64,000 nucleotides of DNA. Source: an uncultured Sulfitobacter sp. (GTDB lineage Bacteria > Pseudomonadota > Alphaproteobacteria > Rhodobacterales > Rhodobacteraceae). A model generated the notes under the pieces. It was given only the letters and a program-made list of their open reading frames with translations. It did no database searches and was not told where the DNA came from. A program made the translations under genes and the position numbers. Shown here one piece after another: positions 52,648-62,988 of the stretch (the stretch's first letter is position 1; the number at the start of each line of letters is the position of its first letter). The stretch covers positions 124,001-188,000 of the forward strand of contig NZ_CANMQD010000004.1 in the NCBI RefSeq assembly GCF_947499945.1, given 5' to 3'.

Positions 52648-54692
52648 CCGCGCCGCCGTCTGCGTCCACCGCCCCCGCCACCACTCTCACCGCCGCCGCC
52701 CGTGTTGAAGGTCTGGGTCGGCAAGGTAACGATGGAATTAAGGATTGGGAAAGGTTCGACTGCGTTAGGCATTGCAGAGGCATTCACAAAATGCTCCTGA
52801 AAGCGCGGTTCGATGGCGGTTTCGATCTTGTGGATATTGCGCACGATCTCTTCGATCTCGGTGCGTGCATCGCGGTTCAGCAGCGCGATACGTGCCCCTG
52901 TGCCTGCGGCATTACCTGCTGAAGTGACCTTGTCCAGCGGCGCATCAGGGATCATCCCCAGCACCATCGCGTGTTTGGTCGAGATGTGCGCCCCGAACGC
53001 TCCCGCCAGCACCACACGGTCCACTTTATCCACGCCGAACTTATCCATTAGCAGACGTGCACCGGAATAAAGCGCGGCCTTCGCCATCTGGATCTCGCGG
53101 ATATCGCGGTTGGTCACTGTAATCTTTGGTCCGTCATTGGCCGTGCCGTCATAAACCAGATAGCTGTTCGTGCGTCCGTCGGGAAAGACTGCGGCGCTGC
53201 CTGTCTGCTCCGCTGTCCCGATCAGGCCAGGCGCGTCTACGATACCGTGCATGCGCATTTCGGCGACCATCTCGATGATGCCCGATCCGCAAATTCCTGT
53301 GACGCCTGTCTGCGCGATCGCCGCGTCAAAACCGTCTTCATCCGACCACAGGTCCGAGCCAATAACTTTGAAGCGCGGCAGCTTGGAAACAGGATCAATC
53401 TCGACTCGCTCAATGGCACCGGGGGCCGCACGCTGGCCCGAGCTAATCTGTGCGCCCTCGAATGCTGGACCCGTGGGAGAGGAGCAGGCGAGAACTTTTT
53501 CGCGATTGCCGAGCAGGATTTCCGCATTCGTGCCCACGTCCACGACCAGCACAAGATCATCGGACAGATGCGGGCTTTCCGACAGTGCCACAGCGGCAGC
53601 ATCCGCGCCGACGTGCCCTGCGATGCAAGGCAGGATATAGACACGCGCGCTCTCGTGAATGTTGAGGTCGAGGTCACGACCGCGCATACGCATGGCGTTG
53701 GAGGTGGCAAGGGCAAATGGCGCTTGGCCAAGCTCAAACGGATCAATGCCAAGGAACAGGTGGTGCATAACCGGATTGCAGACGAATACTGCATCGACAA
53801 TCAACTGCTTATCGATCTGCGCCTCGGAGGCGAGTTGCACAAACAAGCTGCACATACCCTCCCGTACGGCGAGGGTCATTTCTTCGGCACCCGAAGCATT
53901 CATCATGGAGTAGCTCACGCGGCTCATCAAATCTTCGCCGAAGCGGATTTGAGGGTTCATCACACCTGAGGAGGCGACAACTTCACCTGTCTGTAGATCA
54001 CACAAGTGCGCCGCGATTGTGGTGGAGCCGAGATCAACTGCCACGCCATAAATTGTACCATCATAGAAGCCGGGCCAGATGTGCATGATGCGTGGCTTGT
54101 TCTCGTGATCGCCCAGATGCACCGCCACAGTGACTTTCCAGTCACCTTTGCGCAGGATCGGTTGCATCACATGCAGAATGTGCAAATCAGCGGTGATATC
54201 TTCTAATTCCCACTGCTCCAGCAACGCCTTTTGTAGCCGCTCCAGATCTCCGGACGGGTCGTGCATATCAGGCTCTTGCACCTCGACATAGTAAAGCTTG
54301 GTTGACGGGTTGAGCGTAATATCGCGGACTTCGGCGCGCTTGCGGACAACTTGCTTGTGCACTTGGCTCTCGGCGGGAACGTCGATGATTACATCCTTGA
54401 GCACAGTTGCCTGACAGCCCAAGCGGCGACCCTTTTTCAGTCCGCGCTTTTCGTCATAACGGGCCTCGACCTTGTTCCACTCTGACAGCGCGTCAGCCTC
54501 GACTGTCACCCCGTGTTTTGAAAACTCGCCGTATCCGGGCGTGATCTGGCACTTGGAACAAATACCGCGCCCGCCACAGACAGAATCGAGGTCAACGCCT
54601 AGCTGTCGCGCCGCGGTGAGTACAGGCGTACCAACAGGAAAGCGGCCGCGTTTGCCGGAAGGGGTGAAGATAACAAGGGGATCGTCGCTCAT
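52644..54692 (-). CDS. RACo-like ASKHA-domain protein (DUF4445) with N-terminal 2Fe-2S ferredoxin
   Basis: 682 residues. N-terminal plant-type 2Fe-2S ferredoxin with CGGRGICSKC (Cys39, 45, 48) and a fourth Cys in RRLGCQA (about 93). Then comes the ASKHA ATPase fold of reductive activators of corrinoid proteins: AVDLGSTTIAAHLCDL (phosphate 1), VVDVGTNAEILLGN (phosphate 2), CSSPTGPAFEGAQI and VLAGAFGAHI. Known members reduce inactive Co(II) corrinoid proteins with ATP. The C-terminus ends in an unusual Gly-rich stretch and five arginines (GGGGGGRRRRRG). No corrinoid protein or MttB-type methyltransferase is in the window, only a coupled SAM methyltransferase. Confidence 0.88.
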   Translation of the reverse strand: MSDDPLVIFTPSGKRGRFPVGTPVLTAARQLGVDLDSVCGGRGICSKCQITPGYGEFSKHGVTVEADALSEWNKVEARYDEKRGLKKGRRLGCQATVLKDVIIDVPAESQVHKQVVRKRAEVRDITLNPSTKLYYVEVQEPDMHDPSGDLERLQKALLEQWELEDITADLHILHVMQPILRKGDWKVTVAVHLGDHENKPRIMHIWPGFYDGTIYGVAVDLGSTTIAAHLCDLQTGEVVASSGVMNPQIRFGEDLMSRVSYSMMNASGAEEMTLAVREGMCSLFVQLASEAQIDKQLIVDAVFVCNPVMHHLFLGIDPFELGQAPFALATSNAMRMRGRDLDLNIHESARVYILPCIAGHVGADAAAVALSESPHLSDDLVLVVDVGTNAEILLGNREKVLACSSPTGPAFEGAQISSGQRAAPGAIERVEIDPVSKLPRFKVIGSDLWSDEDGFDAAIAQTGVTGICGSGIIEMVAEMRMHGIVDAPGLIGTAEQTGSAAVFPDGRTNSYLVYDGTANDGPKITVTNRDIREIQMAKAALYSGARLLMDKFGVDKVDRVVLAGAFGAHISTKHAMVLGMIPDAPLDKVTSAGNAAGTGARIALLNRDARTEIEEIVRNIHKIETAIEPRFQEHFVNASAMPNAVEPFPILNSIVTLPTQTFNTGGGGESGGGGGGRRRRRG

Positions 54693-54803
54693 GGCTCAAA
54701 ACATCCTGTAATGCATTTTCCAGCAACATAGCCAAGGACGCGGGCAGGGGAAGGCCGCCCGCGTCATAAATCCGCACAATGGCGTCATTTCAGCGATTTA
54801 AGA

Positions 54804-55763
54804 TCAGGTATTGAGACGTTCGTGAAAGATGAACCCGAGGAAATTCAGTAAAAGCTGTGCCGCGAGGATCGAGGTGGAGCCTGTGGGGTCATAATCAGGG
54901 GCCACTTCGACCAGATCAATGCCAACAACCTCGTGACGCTCTGCAACAGCTTTGAGCATTTCCAATACTTCATAGTAAAGGAACCCGCCATGGGACGGCG
55001 TGCCAGTACCGGGAGCGATGGAGGGACAAAAGGCATCAATGTCGATGGTCACATAAACCCGCGCATCGGGTGAGATGTGCGCCAGCACGCCCCCTGTGCC
55101 CATCTGGCGGGCTTGACGCACGCTGATGATATCAGAGCCGAAGGCGCGGGCCGCATCATAGCCTTCCTTGGCGGTGGAGCTGACATTGCGGATGCCTACT
55201 TGGGTCAGACCCGTAACAAAGGACTGCTCGGCGGCACGGCGCATGGGATTGCCGTGGCCGTTGCGCACGCCGTGGCGCTCATCCACAAAATCCAGATGCG
55301 CATCGATTTGAAGGATATGGATGTCACCCTGCCCGTCAAAGGCGCGGATGCAGGGGATGTTGATCGAATGATCACCACCGATCACCACGGGCAGGGCAGC
55401 CGCATCAAGGGCGGCACGCACACCTGCCTCGATATTGGCATGACTGGCTTCGGTATCCGTGTGGATGATGTCCGCATCGCCCATATCGACGATGTTCACT
55501 TCTCCCGTGAGGTAGGTTGTATCGTCCTCGTGGTCATAAGCCCCCGCATGACCAAAGCTAAATAGGGTAGAGGCCTCACGCACCCCGCGGGGCCCGAACC
55601 GTGCGCCCGAGCGGTACTGTGTTCCCGCATCAAAGGGCGCGCCAAGGATCGCAACATCTGCGTCCAGCGAGGCCCAGTCTGGCTCATACCGCCGTTTGCC
55701 GAAGGTCGCGATGCCCACAAATGGCAGGTCGAGCCTGCCGCCTTCATACCCGTGTTTGCTCAT
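54804..55763 (-). CDS. speB: Agmatinase-family ureohydrolase
   Basis: 319 residues from the ATG at 55763 (MSKHGYEGGRLDLPFVGI). A longer frame upstream is only antisense to guaB. Binuclear manganese motifs of arginase/agmatinase are complete: GGDHSINIP, QIDAHLDFVDERHG and VTIDIDAFCPSIAPGTGTPS. It hydrolyses a guanidino compound to urea plus an amine; agmatine to putrescine is the best guess, but guanidinobutyrate or guanidinopropionate hydrolases look alike. It is divergent from guaB, whose ATG lies 138 bases away. Confidence 0.85.
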   Translation of the reverse strand: MSKHGYEGGRLDLPFVGIATFGKRRYEPDWASLDADVAILGAPFDAGTQYRSGARFGPRGVREASTLFSFGHAGAYDHEDDTTYLTGEVNIVDMGDADIIHTDTEASHANIEAGVRAALDAAALPVVIGGDHSINIPCIRAFDGQGDIHILQIDAHLDFVDERHGVRNGHGNPMRRAAEQSFVTGLTQVGIRNVSSTAKEGYDAARAFGSDIISVRQARQMGTGGVLAHISPDARVYVTIDIDAFCPSIAPGTGTPSHGGFLYYEVLEMLKAVAERHEVVGIDLVEVAPDYDPTGSTSILAAQLLLNFLGFIFHERLNT

Positions 55764-55877
55764 CCTGGCTCCCTGCTTTTTGCGCAGCTTTGGGCAAGTG
55801 CGATGTAAATGCAAGCTTTGGCGGCCTTGAGGCCTTTTCAATCCGGCGTATCCATGAGATAGGAAACCGCCAAATGA

Positions 55878-57350
<1,473 letters not shown>

Positions 57351-57353
57351 ACC

Positions 57354-58514
57354 ATGACCCCAGCTGCACGGGTGGCCGCGGCCATCGAGATCCTTGATAT
57401 GATCGGCGATGGCCTGCCTGCGGAACAAGTGCTGACGCGCTGGGGCCGTGGCAATCGGTTTGCAGGATCAAAAGACCGTGCTGCGATCCGTGACTATGTC
57501 TTTGATGTCCTGCGAGTAAAACGCAGTGCAGCATGGCTGGGCAGGGCCGCAACGGGGCGCGGCCTGATGATTGGTCTGCTACGCAAACATGATGTTGATC
57601 TCGATACACTTTTTACCGGCGAAGGGCATGCACCAGCGCCCCTCATGGACTATGAAGAAGCGCTTCCTGAAGCGGAAATGACCCTACAAGACTCGTGGAA
57701 CCTGCCTGACTGGCTGGTTGATAAGTTTACACATGGGCTGGGTGAAACCGCACAGGTAACTGCCGTGGCACTTCAAGAACGGGCGCCAATTACACTACGG
57801 GTAAATATAGCAAAAACAAATACTTCCAACGCGGAGCGAATGTTAAACGAGGCCGGTGTTGAGGTGATCGCAAATGCGCTAAGCCCGACCGCGCTAACCG
57901 TTGTTGAGGGTAATCGCCGCGTGCGGAACTCTCCCGCTTATCTCGAAGGATTTGTAGAGCTTCAAGACGCTAGCAGTCAGGCGGTGGTTGATGCGCTGCC
58001 AAAAGCAAAACGGGTGCTGGACTATTGCGCAGGAGGTGGAGGCAAAGCTTTGGCCATTGCGGCGCGCGGCGCCGATGCGATCTTTGCCCATGATATCGAG
58101 CCGTCGCGTATGCGTGATCTGTCGCTGCGCGCGGCACGCGGCGATGCCGAGATCACCCAGCTGGAGGGGAGCGAGCTGGCACGCTCAGGCCCATATGATT
58201 TGGTGCTTGTCGACGCTCCATGCTCTGGAAGTGGCTCATGGCGTCGTGCGCCCGAGGCAAAATGGCGCCTTACACCAGAAAACCTCGCGCAGACCCTTGC
58301 GTTACAAGATAATATTTTGGACGAGGCAATGGCGCTTGTCGCAAAAGGCGGCACTCTGGCATATGCGACTTGTTCGATCCTGCCGGATGAAAACCGCGCC
58401 CGCGTTGATGCATTTTTGAACCGTCATGCGGGTTGGAAATGCGTTTACGATCAAACCTTTCCAGTGAGTGATCTAGGTGACGGATTTTACACCGCACACC
58501 TTCAACAGGCTTGA
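57354..58514 (+). CDS. rsmB: 16S rRNA m5C methyltransferase, RsmB/NOL1/NOP2 family
   Basis: 386 residues. The N-terminal NusB-like region (RVAAAIEILDMIG) precedes the methyltransferase. Motif I is VLDYCAGGGGKALAIAARGA, motif IV DLVLVDAPCSGSGSWRR with the catalytic or helper Cys in APCSG, and motif VI GGTLAYATCSILPDENR with the second Cys in ATCS. Family members place m5C in 16S rRNA (position 967 in E. coli). It directly follows guaB. Confidence 0.9.
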   Translation: MTPAARVAAAIEILDMIGDGLPAEQVLTRWGRGNRFAGSKDRAAIRDYVFDVLRVKRSAAWLGRAATGRGLMIGLLRKHDVDLDTLFTGEGHAPAPLMDYEEALPEAEMTLQDSWNLPDWLVDKFTHGLGETAQVTAVALQERAPITLRVNIAKTNTSNAERMLNEAGVEVIANALSPTALTVVEGNRRVRNSPAYLEGFVELQDASSQAVVDALPKAKRVLDYCAGGGGKALAIAARGADAIFAHDIEPSRMRDLSLRAARGDAEITQLEGSELARSGPYDLVLVDAPCSGSGSWRRAPEAKWRLTPENLAQTLALQDNILDEAMALVAKGGTLAYATCSILPDENRARVDAFLNRHAGWKCVYDQTFPVSDLGDGFYTAHLQQA

Positions 58515-58578
58515 CGCTGCGTAAATAATCACGACAATTCAATCAATACGAGTGTAAGTGTTCTTTTTCACGTGTCGG

Positions 58579-58593
58579 TTAATCAGCGATTAA
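58579..58593 (+). promoter_or_regulatory. CtrA-type box in front of cckA
   Basis: TTAA (58579-58582), seven bases, TTAA (58590-58593): a perfect match to the full CtrA site TTAA-N7-TTAA known from Caulobacter. It lies 64-78 bases before the cckA start codon. Confidence 0.6.
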
Positions 58594-58656
58594 TCCTTCG
58601 CCCCAAGTATGGAGAGAGGATTCGGATGTCGTCCGAACATGGCTGGAAGGGAACAT

Positions 58657-60969
58657 ATGCAGCAGTCTACAAGTGCAACACTGACGGAACGGGTGATCTT
58701 GATCGCGCCGCAGCGGTTGTTTGTTCTGCTGGGTCTTGCAGTATTTCTCTGCCTTTCTGCAATCTTGATGCTCGACGGTGCAATGCGGCTGGCGCTGACG
58801 GCTGCGGGCGTAAGCTTGGGGTGCGTGGCGGCAATGTTGTTGCTTTTGCGAACAGGTCACAGGATCGCGCGAAAACAAGGTCAAAAAGCGTTAACTCATT
58901 TTATCACCAACGACAGCGCACCGAGCTTCATTACTCAAAACGATGGTGAAATTTCCTCGACCAACGCCGCCGCTGACAAAGCTTTTGGAACCACAAGGGG
59001 GACGACCCTTGCATCGGTACTCGTGGATAGAATTAGTAATCCTGGTCCTATGCTATTTCGTCTGCAATCGCGCGCCGCATCAAGTGGTTCTGCACGCGAG
59101 GAAATCGTTACCAATAGTGGACAGCTGCTCCTGTCGGTTCATGCAATCGGCACAGATGGTTTTGCATGGCGTGTTGAGCCCCAAAATATCCAATCCTCGG
59201 GTAGCCTTCCAAGCGACAGCCGTATTCTACCCATGCTGATGGTCGGCCGAAGCGGTGCTATTTTGTCAATGAACCACGCTGCGCGACAATTCATCGGTGC
59301 GCGTGGGAAATCGCTTGATGCGGTTTTTGCAGAACAGATTGTTGTTCCAGGTACGGTCATGCAGGTGTCGACGACGGCTGGGAACCGTCCCGCGCTTGTG
59401 GCCCAGACCGACGCCGGGGCAGGGCGTCGTGCGCTCTATCTTTTGCCGCCGCCTGCGGAGGGTGAGCCGGTCCAAAATCATGACTGGCAAGTATTTCAGG
59501 ACATGCCTATCCCGATGATTAAAATAGCCCCCGACGGATCGGTGCAAGCCTACAACAAGCGGGCTTCAAAGCTGATCGGTGTCGTGCTTGAAGAAGGTGC
59601 ACACCTCTCTGCGCTTATGGAAGGTCTGGGACGTTCCATCGACGACTGGCTGAGCGACACACTTGCGGGCCGATTGATCCAGAAATCCGAATTTTTGCGG
59701 CTCACGCGCGGCGATTGTGAGGCATTTGTACAGGTAACGCTTAATCGGGTTGAAGAGGACGGAGCGCCTGCACTAATTGCAGTGCTTCATGATGCTACGG
59801 AGCTAAAATCTCTGGAAGCCCAATTTGTTCAGAGCCAGAAAATGCAGGCAATTGGACAGCTTGCCGGAGGGGTCGCACATGATTTTAACAACCTGTTAAC
59901 GGCGATCTCGGGTCATTGTGACTTGTTGCTTTTGCGCCATGATCAAGGGGACAGCGATTATAGCGATCTGGTGCAAATCAACCAAAACGCTAACCGCGCG
60001 GCGGCATTGGTCGGGCAACTCCTCGCATTTTCACGCAAGCAGACTTTGCGCCCTGAAACACTCGACATGCGCGACACGCTGGCGGATCTTACCCACTTAC
60101 TCAACCGTCTAGTGGGGGAGAAGATTACGCTGACGCTTAGTCACGATCCAGTTCTGGAACCAATCCGCGCAGATAAGCGCCAGCTCGAGCAAGTCTTGAT
60201 GAACCTTGTCGTAAATGCGCGCGATGCAATGCCCTCGGGCGGTGAAATCAGGATCATTACAGAGAGCACTAATCTAACAGCGCCACTTCAGCGAGATCAA
60301 GTTACTGTGCCTGCGGGGCCGTATATCACGATTAAAGTAAGTGATGATGGCAGCGGCATAGCGACAGACAAACTCCAGAAAGTATTTGAACCCTTCTTTA
60401 CCACAAAGCGCACCGGAGAAGGGACAGGCTTAGGTTTGTCTACTGCATACGGGATCATCAAACAAACAGGTGGATACATCTTTGTGGACAGCACAGAAGG
60501 TGTCGGAACCTGTTTTACGCTATATTTTCCAGTGCTTACGCAATCAGCTCATGCGATGGCTCCAAAGGCCCCAGAGAAACCGGCCCTTACAGGCACTGCG
60601 CCCAATGGCGGCGTGATCCTACTGGTTGAGGATGAAGCACCTGTGCGTGCCTTTGCAAGCCGCGCACTTAGATTAAGAGGCTATACAGTTCTAGAGGCCG
60701 AGAATGCAGAGGCGGCGCTTGAAACCCTCGAAGATGTTGACCTCAAAATAGATGTTTTTGTCACAGATGTTGTTATGCCGGGAATGGACGGTCCAAGTTG
60801 GGTGAAGCAGGCACTTCTTACACGGCCCGACGTGCGCGTTGTGTTTGTATCAGGTTATGCCGAAGATAGTTTAGGCGAGGCGCAAAAGAAGATTCCAAAC
60901 TCGGTCTTTCTACCAAAGCCATTCTCTCTCAGCGATCTGACGGAAACCGTTAACAAGCAGTTGCACTAA
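58657..60969 (+). CDS. cckA: Hybrid histidine kinase CckA (CtrA phosphorelay)
   Basis: 770 residues; the ATG at 58657 is chosen for the AAGGGA site 5 bases ahead, while earlier in-frame starts lack one. Two N-terminal membrane helices (FVLLGLAVFLCLSAILML and LALTAAGVSLGCVAAMLLLL), then PAS-like regions (about 75-370). The HisKA domain has the phospho-accepting His408 in GGVAHDFNNLLTAISG. The HATPase has VLMNLVVNARDAMPSGG, VSDDGSGI and EGTGLGLSTAYGI. The C-terminal receiver carries Asp704 in VTDVVMPGMDG. The domain order is that of CckA, which phosphorylates ChpT and thereby CtrA and CpdR. In Rhodobacterales it controls motility and gene transfer agents. Confidence 0.92.
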   Translation: MQQSTSATLTERVILIAPQRLFVLLGLAVFLCLSAILMLDGAMRLALTAAGVSLGCVAAMLLLLRTGHRIARKQGQKALTHFITNDSAPSFITQNDGEISSTNAAADKAFGTTRGTTLASVLVDRISNPGPMLFRLQSRAASSGSAREEIVTNSGQLLLSVHAIGTDGFAWRVEPQNIQSSGSLPSDSRILPMLMVGRSGAILSMNHAARQFIGARGKSLDAVFAEQIVVPGTVMQVSTTAGNRPALVAQTDAGAGRRALYLLPPPAEGEPVQNHDWQVFQDMPIPMIKIAPDGSVQAYNKRASKLIGVVLEEGAHLSALMEGLGRSIDDWLSDTLAGRLIQKSEFLRLTRGDCEAFVQVTLNRVEEDGAPALIAVLHDATELKSLEAQFVQSQKMQAIGQLAGGVAHDFNNLLTAISGHCDLLLLRHDQGDSDYSDLVQINQNANRAAALVGQLLAFSRKQTLRPETLDMRDTLADLTHLLNRLVGEKITLTLSHDPVLEPIRADKRQLEQVLMNLVVNARDAMPSGGEIRIITESTNLTAPLQRDQVTVPAGPYITIKVSDDGSGIATDKLQKVFEPFFTTKRTGEGTGLGLSTAYGIIKQTGGYIFVDSTEGVGTCFTLYFPVLTQSAHAMAPKAPEKPALTGTAPNGGVILLVEDEAPVRAFASRALRLRGYTVLEAENAEAALETLEDVDLKIDVFVTDVVMPGMDGPSWVKQALLTRPDVRVVFVSGYAEDSLGEAQKKIPNSVFLPKPFSLSDLTETVNKQLH

Positions 60970-61565
60970 GCCTGTGGAATACTCGCATATAACGCAAAAT
61001 CATCAGCAAATTTTCTGCGAAAGCGTTCTTCAACGTCAGCAGAAAGCTCTACCTTGATCTTTGGCGAAACGTTCTCGCGTCCCAATGCTAGCGTTATGCC
61101 AAGCCGCTCCTGAATGAAGCACTGCAATCGAGGTTGATCTTCGTACGCAAAAAGATGAGTGATGCCTGTTCCATTCGGCTGCCTTTCCAGAAATTTCAGT
61201 TGATTGCCCACCTCGGCAAAACCTGGTCGCTTGCCCTTCATATATGCCAACACAAAATCATCAAAAGTGATTCCATGGGTATTGTTTGGCTTGTCCTTCA
61301 TAAATGGGCGCTGACGATAGCGATACCAGCTGCTTAGCCAACTTACAGGCTCCCGCATAACGGCCATCAGCTCCATTTCAGCGTCGCAGACATTCAAAAA
61401 CATTGGCCGTATGAAACGGTTGTACCGATAGACTGGCGCGTGTTTCAGAAGGGGTGGATTGTTAATCACCAAGTCGGCACGAGCTGCCAACGCAGTTTGG
61501 TATGCCGTTGAACCAGTCTTTGGCATCGACAAAAAAGCAAGGCGTTCTTTAAAGAAAACAAGCAT
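60966..61565 (-). CDS. Sulfotransferase-family protein
   Basis: 199 residues, cytoplasmic. The PAPS 5'-phosphosulfate loop is SMPKTGSTAYQTAL at about residues 13-26, followed by VMREPVSWLSSWYRYRQ, which corresponds to the 3'-phosphate site (R-P-x-S-W-S-type). Short for the family but apparently complete. A bacterial sulfotransferase of this type often modifies lipids or capsular sugars; the target is unknown. Its stop overlaps the cckA stop by 4 bases in convergent orientation. Confidence 0.75.
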   Translation of the reverse strand: MLVFFKERLAFLSMPKTGSTAYQTALAARADLVINNPPLLKHAPVYRYNRFIRPMFLNVCDAEMELMAVMREPVSWLSSWYRYRQRPFMKDKPNNTHGITFDDFVLAYMKGKRPGFAEVGNQLKFLERQPNGTGITHLFAYEDQPRLQCFIQERLGITLALGRENVSPKIKVELSADVEERFRRKFADDFALYASIPQA

Positions 61566-61687
61566 ATAGCCCCTCCAATTCAGATAAACATACGCCCAGA
61601 AACCGGCATAAACAACTTCTTAACCAATCCCGCTGCAAGATAGGACAAGAAAATTTAGATTGAAGTGTTCTCACTTTGTCCGCATAA

Positions 61688-61702
61688 GAACATTAGAAGA
61701 AC
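61688..61702. promoter_or_regulatory. LexA (SOS) box of recA
   Basis: GAAC-N7-GAAC (61688-61691 and 61699-61702), read as GTTC-N7-GTTC on the other strand. This is the direct-repeat SOS box of alphaproteobacteria. It lies 67 bases before the recA start. Confidence 0.85.
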
Positions 61703-61768
61703 ATAAAACTCTGGTGCCGGTGACGATTGCCGCCACCTTCACCCTGTGACAGTAAGGGACGAACCCCA

Positions 61769-62839
61769 ATGGCAACGGCAGATCTTTTGAATATGGATAA
61801 GAAATCGGCAGACAAGCAAAAGGCGCTCGATAGCGCTCTGGCGCAAATTGAACGGCAGTTCGGCAAAGGCTCCATTATGAAGCTAGGTGCCGAAGGTGCG
61901 GTCCAAGATATCACGGCATCCTCCACTGGATCTTTGGGGCTTGATATCGCCCTCGGCATCGGTGGTCTGCCAATGGGGCGGATCATCGAGATTTATGGTC
62001 CTGAATCCTCAGGTAAAACAACACTGACATTGCATTGCGTGGCGGAGCAGCAAAAGGCTGGCGGTGTTTGCGCTTTTGTAGACGCCGAGCACGCCCTTGA
62101 TCCGCAATACGCCAAGAAGTTGGGCGTGGACATTGACGAGCTGTTGATTTCGCAGCCTGACACGGGTGAGCAAGCTCTTGAGATAACAGACACGCTGGTC
62201 CGCTCTGGTGCTGTGAACATGGTGATTGTGGATTCGGTTGCAGCGCTCACACCCAAGTCCGAACTTGAAGGTGAGATGGGCGACAGTTCCGTTGGTGTAC
62301 AGGCCCGCCTCATGAGCAAGGCCATGCGCAAACTCACAGGCTCTATCTCAAAATCCAATTGTATGGTTATTTTCATCAACCAGATCAGAATGAAAATCGG
62401 CGTTATGTTCGGCTCTCCCGAGACGACAACCGGCGGTAATGCGTTGAAATTCTACTCCTCCGTACGACTTGATATTCGCCGTATTGGTTCAATCAAAGAC
62501 CGCGACGAAATTGTGGGCAACCAGACCAAAGTCAAGATTGTGAAAAACAAGGTCGCGCCTCCCTTCAAGCAGGTCGAGTTTGAAATCATGTATGGCGAGG
62601 GCATCTCGAAAATGGGCGAGCTTTTGGACATGGGTGTTGCTGGCGGAATCGTGGACAAGTCTGGTAGCTGGTTCTCCTATGGAGACGAGCGGATCGGACA
62701 AGGCCGCATTAACGCAAAAGCCTATTTGCGCGACAATCCTGAAATGGCACATGACATAGAAGACAAAATCCGTGCGGCACATGGCCTCGATTTTGCGGGC
62801 TCCGCCGATAAGGATGATCCTGACATTCTGGATGATTGA
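61769..62839 (+). CDS. recA: Recombinase RecA
   Basis: 356 residues from the ATG at 61769, with an AAGGGA site 12 bases ahead; the upstream in-frame extension lies in the leader. Strand-exchange ATPase that also triggers LexA self-cleavage. Walker [10 protein letters not shown] is at residues 77-85, Walker [11 protein letters not shown], the L1 loop follows [14 protein letters not shown], and the L2 region is [17 protein letters not shown]. The acidic C-terminal tail ([10 protein letters not shown]) is typical. A terminator follows. Confidence 0.98.
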   Translation: MATADLLNMDKKSADKQKALDSALAQIERQFGKGSIMKLGAEGAVQDITASSTGSLGLDIALGIGGLPMGRIIEIYGPESSGKTTLTLHCVAEQQKAGGVCAFVDAEHALDPQYAKKLGVDIDELLISQPDTGEQALEITDTLVRSGAVNMVIVDSVAALTPKSELEGEMGDSSVGVQARLMSKAMRKLTGSISKSNCMVIFINQIRMKIGVMFGSPETTTGGNALKFYSSVRLDIRRIGSIKDRDEIVGNQTKVKIVKNKVAPPFKQVEFEIMYGEGISKMGELLDMGVAGGIVDKSGSWFSYGDERIGQGRINAKAYLRDNPEMAHDIEDKIRAAHGLDFAGSADKDDPDILDD

Positions 62840-62872
62840 TTGCCCATCTGGCAACAATCGCGAAATAGATAA

Positions 62873-62910
62873 TAAAAAGGGGGTATGCCGTAAGGTGTGC
62901 GCCCTTTTTT
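62873..62910 (+). terminator. Rho-independent terminator behind recA
   Basis: AAAAAGGG pairs with CCCTTTTTT, extended inward by GTATGC/GTGTGC around a CGTAAG loop. It lies 34 bases after the recA stop. Confidence 0.85.
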
Positions 62911-62988
62911 CATGCAGAGCCTGTGGACAGCACCTTATGCCAACGCTATCTCACAAGGGTATTTTCGCGTGCCCAAAGGACGGACATC

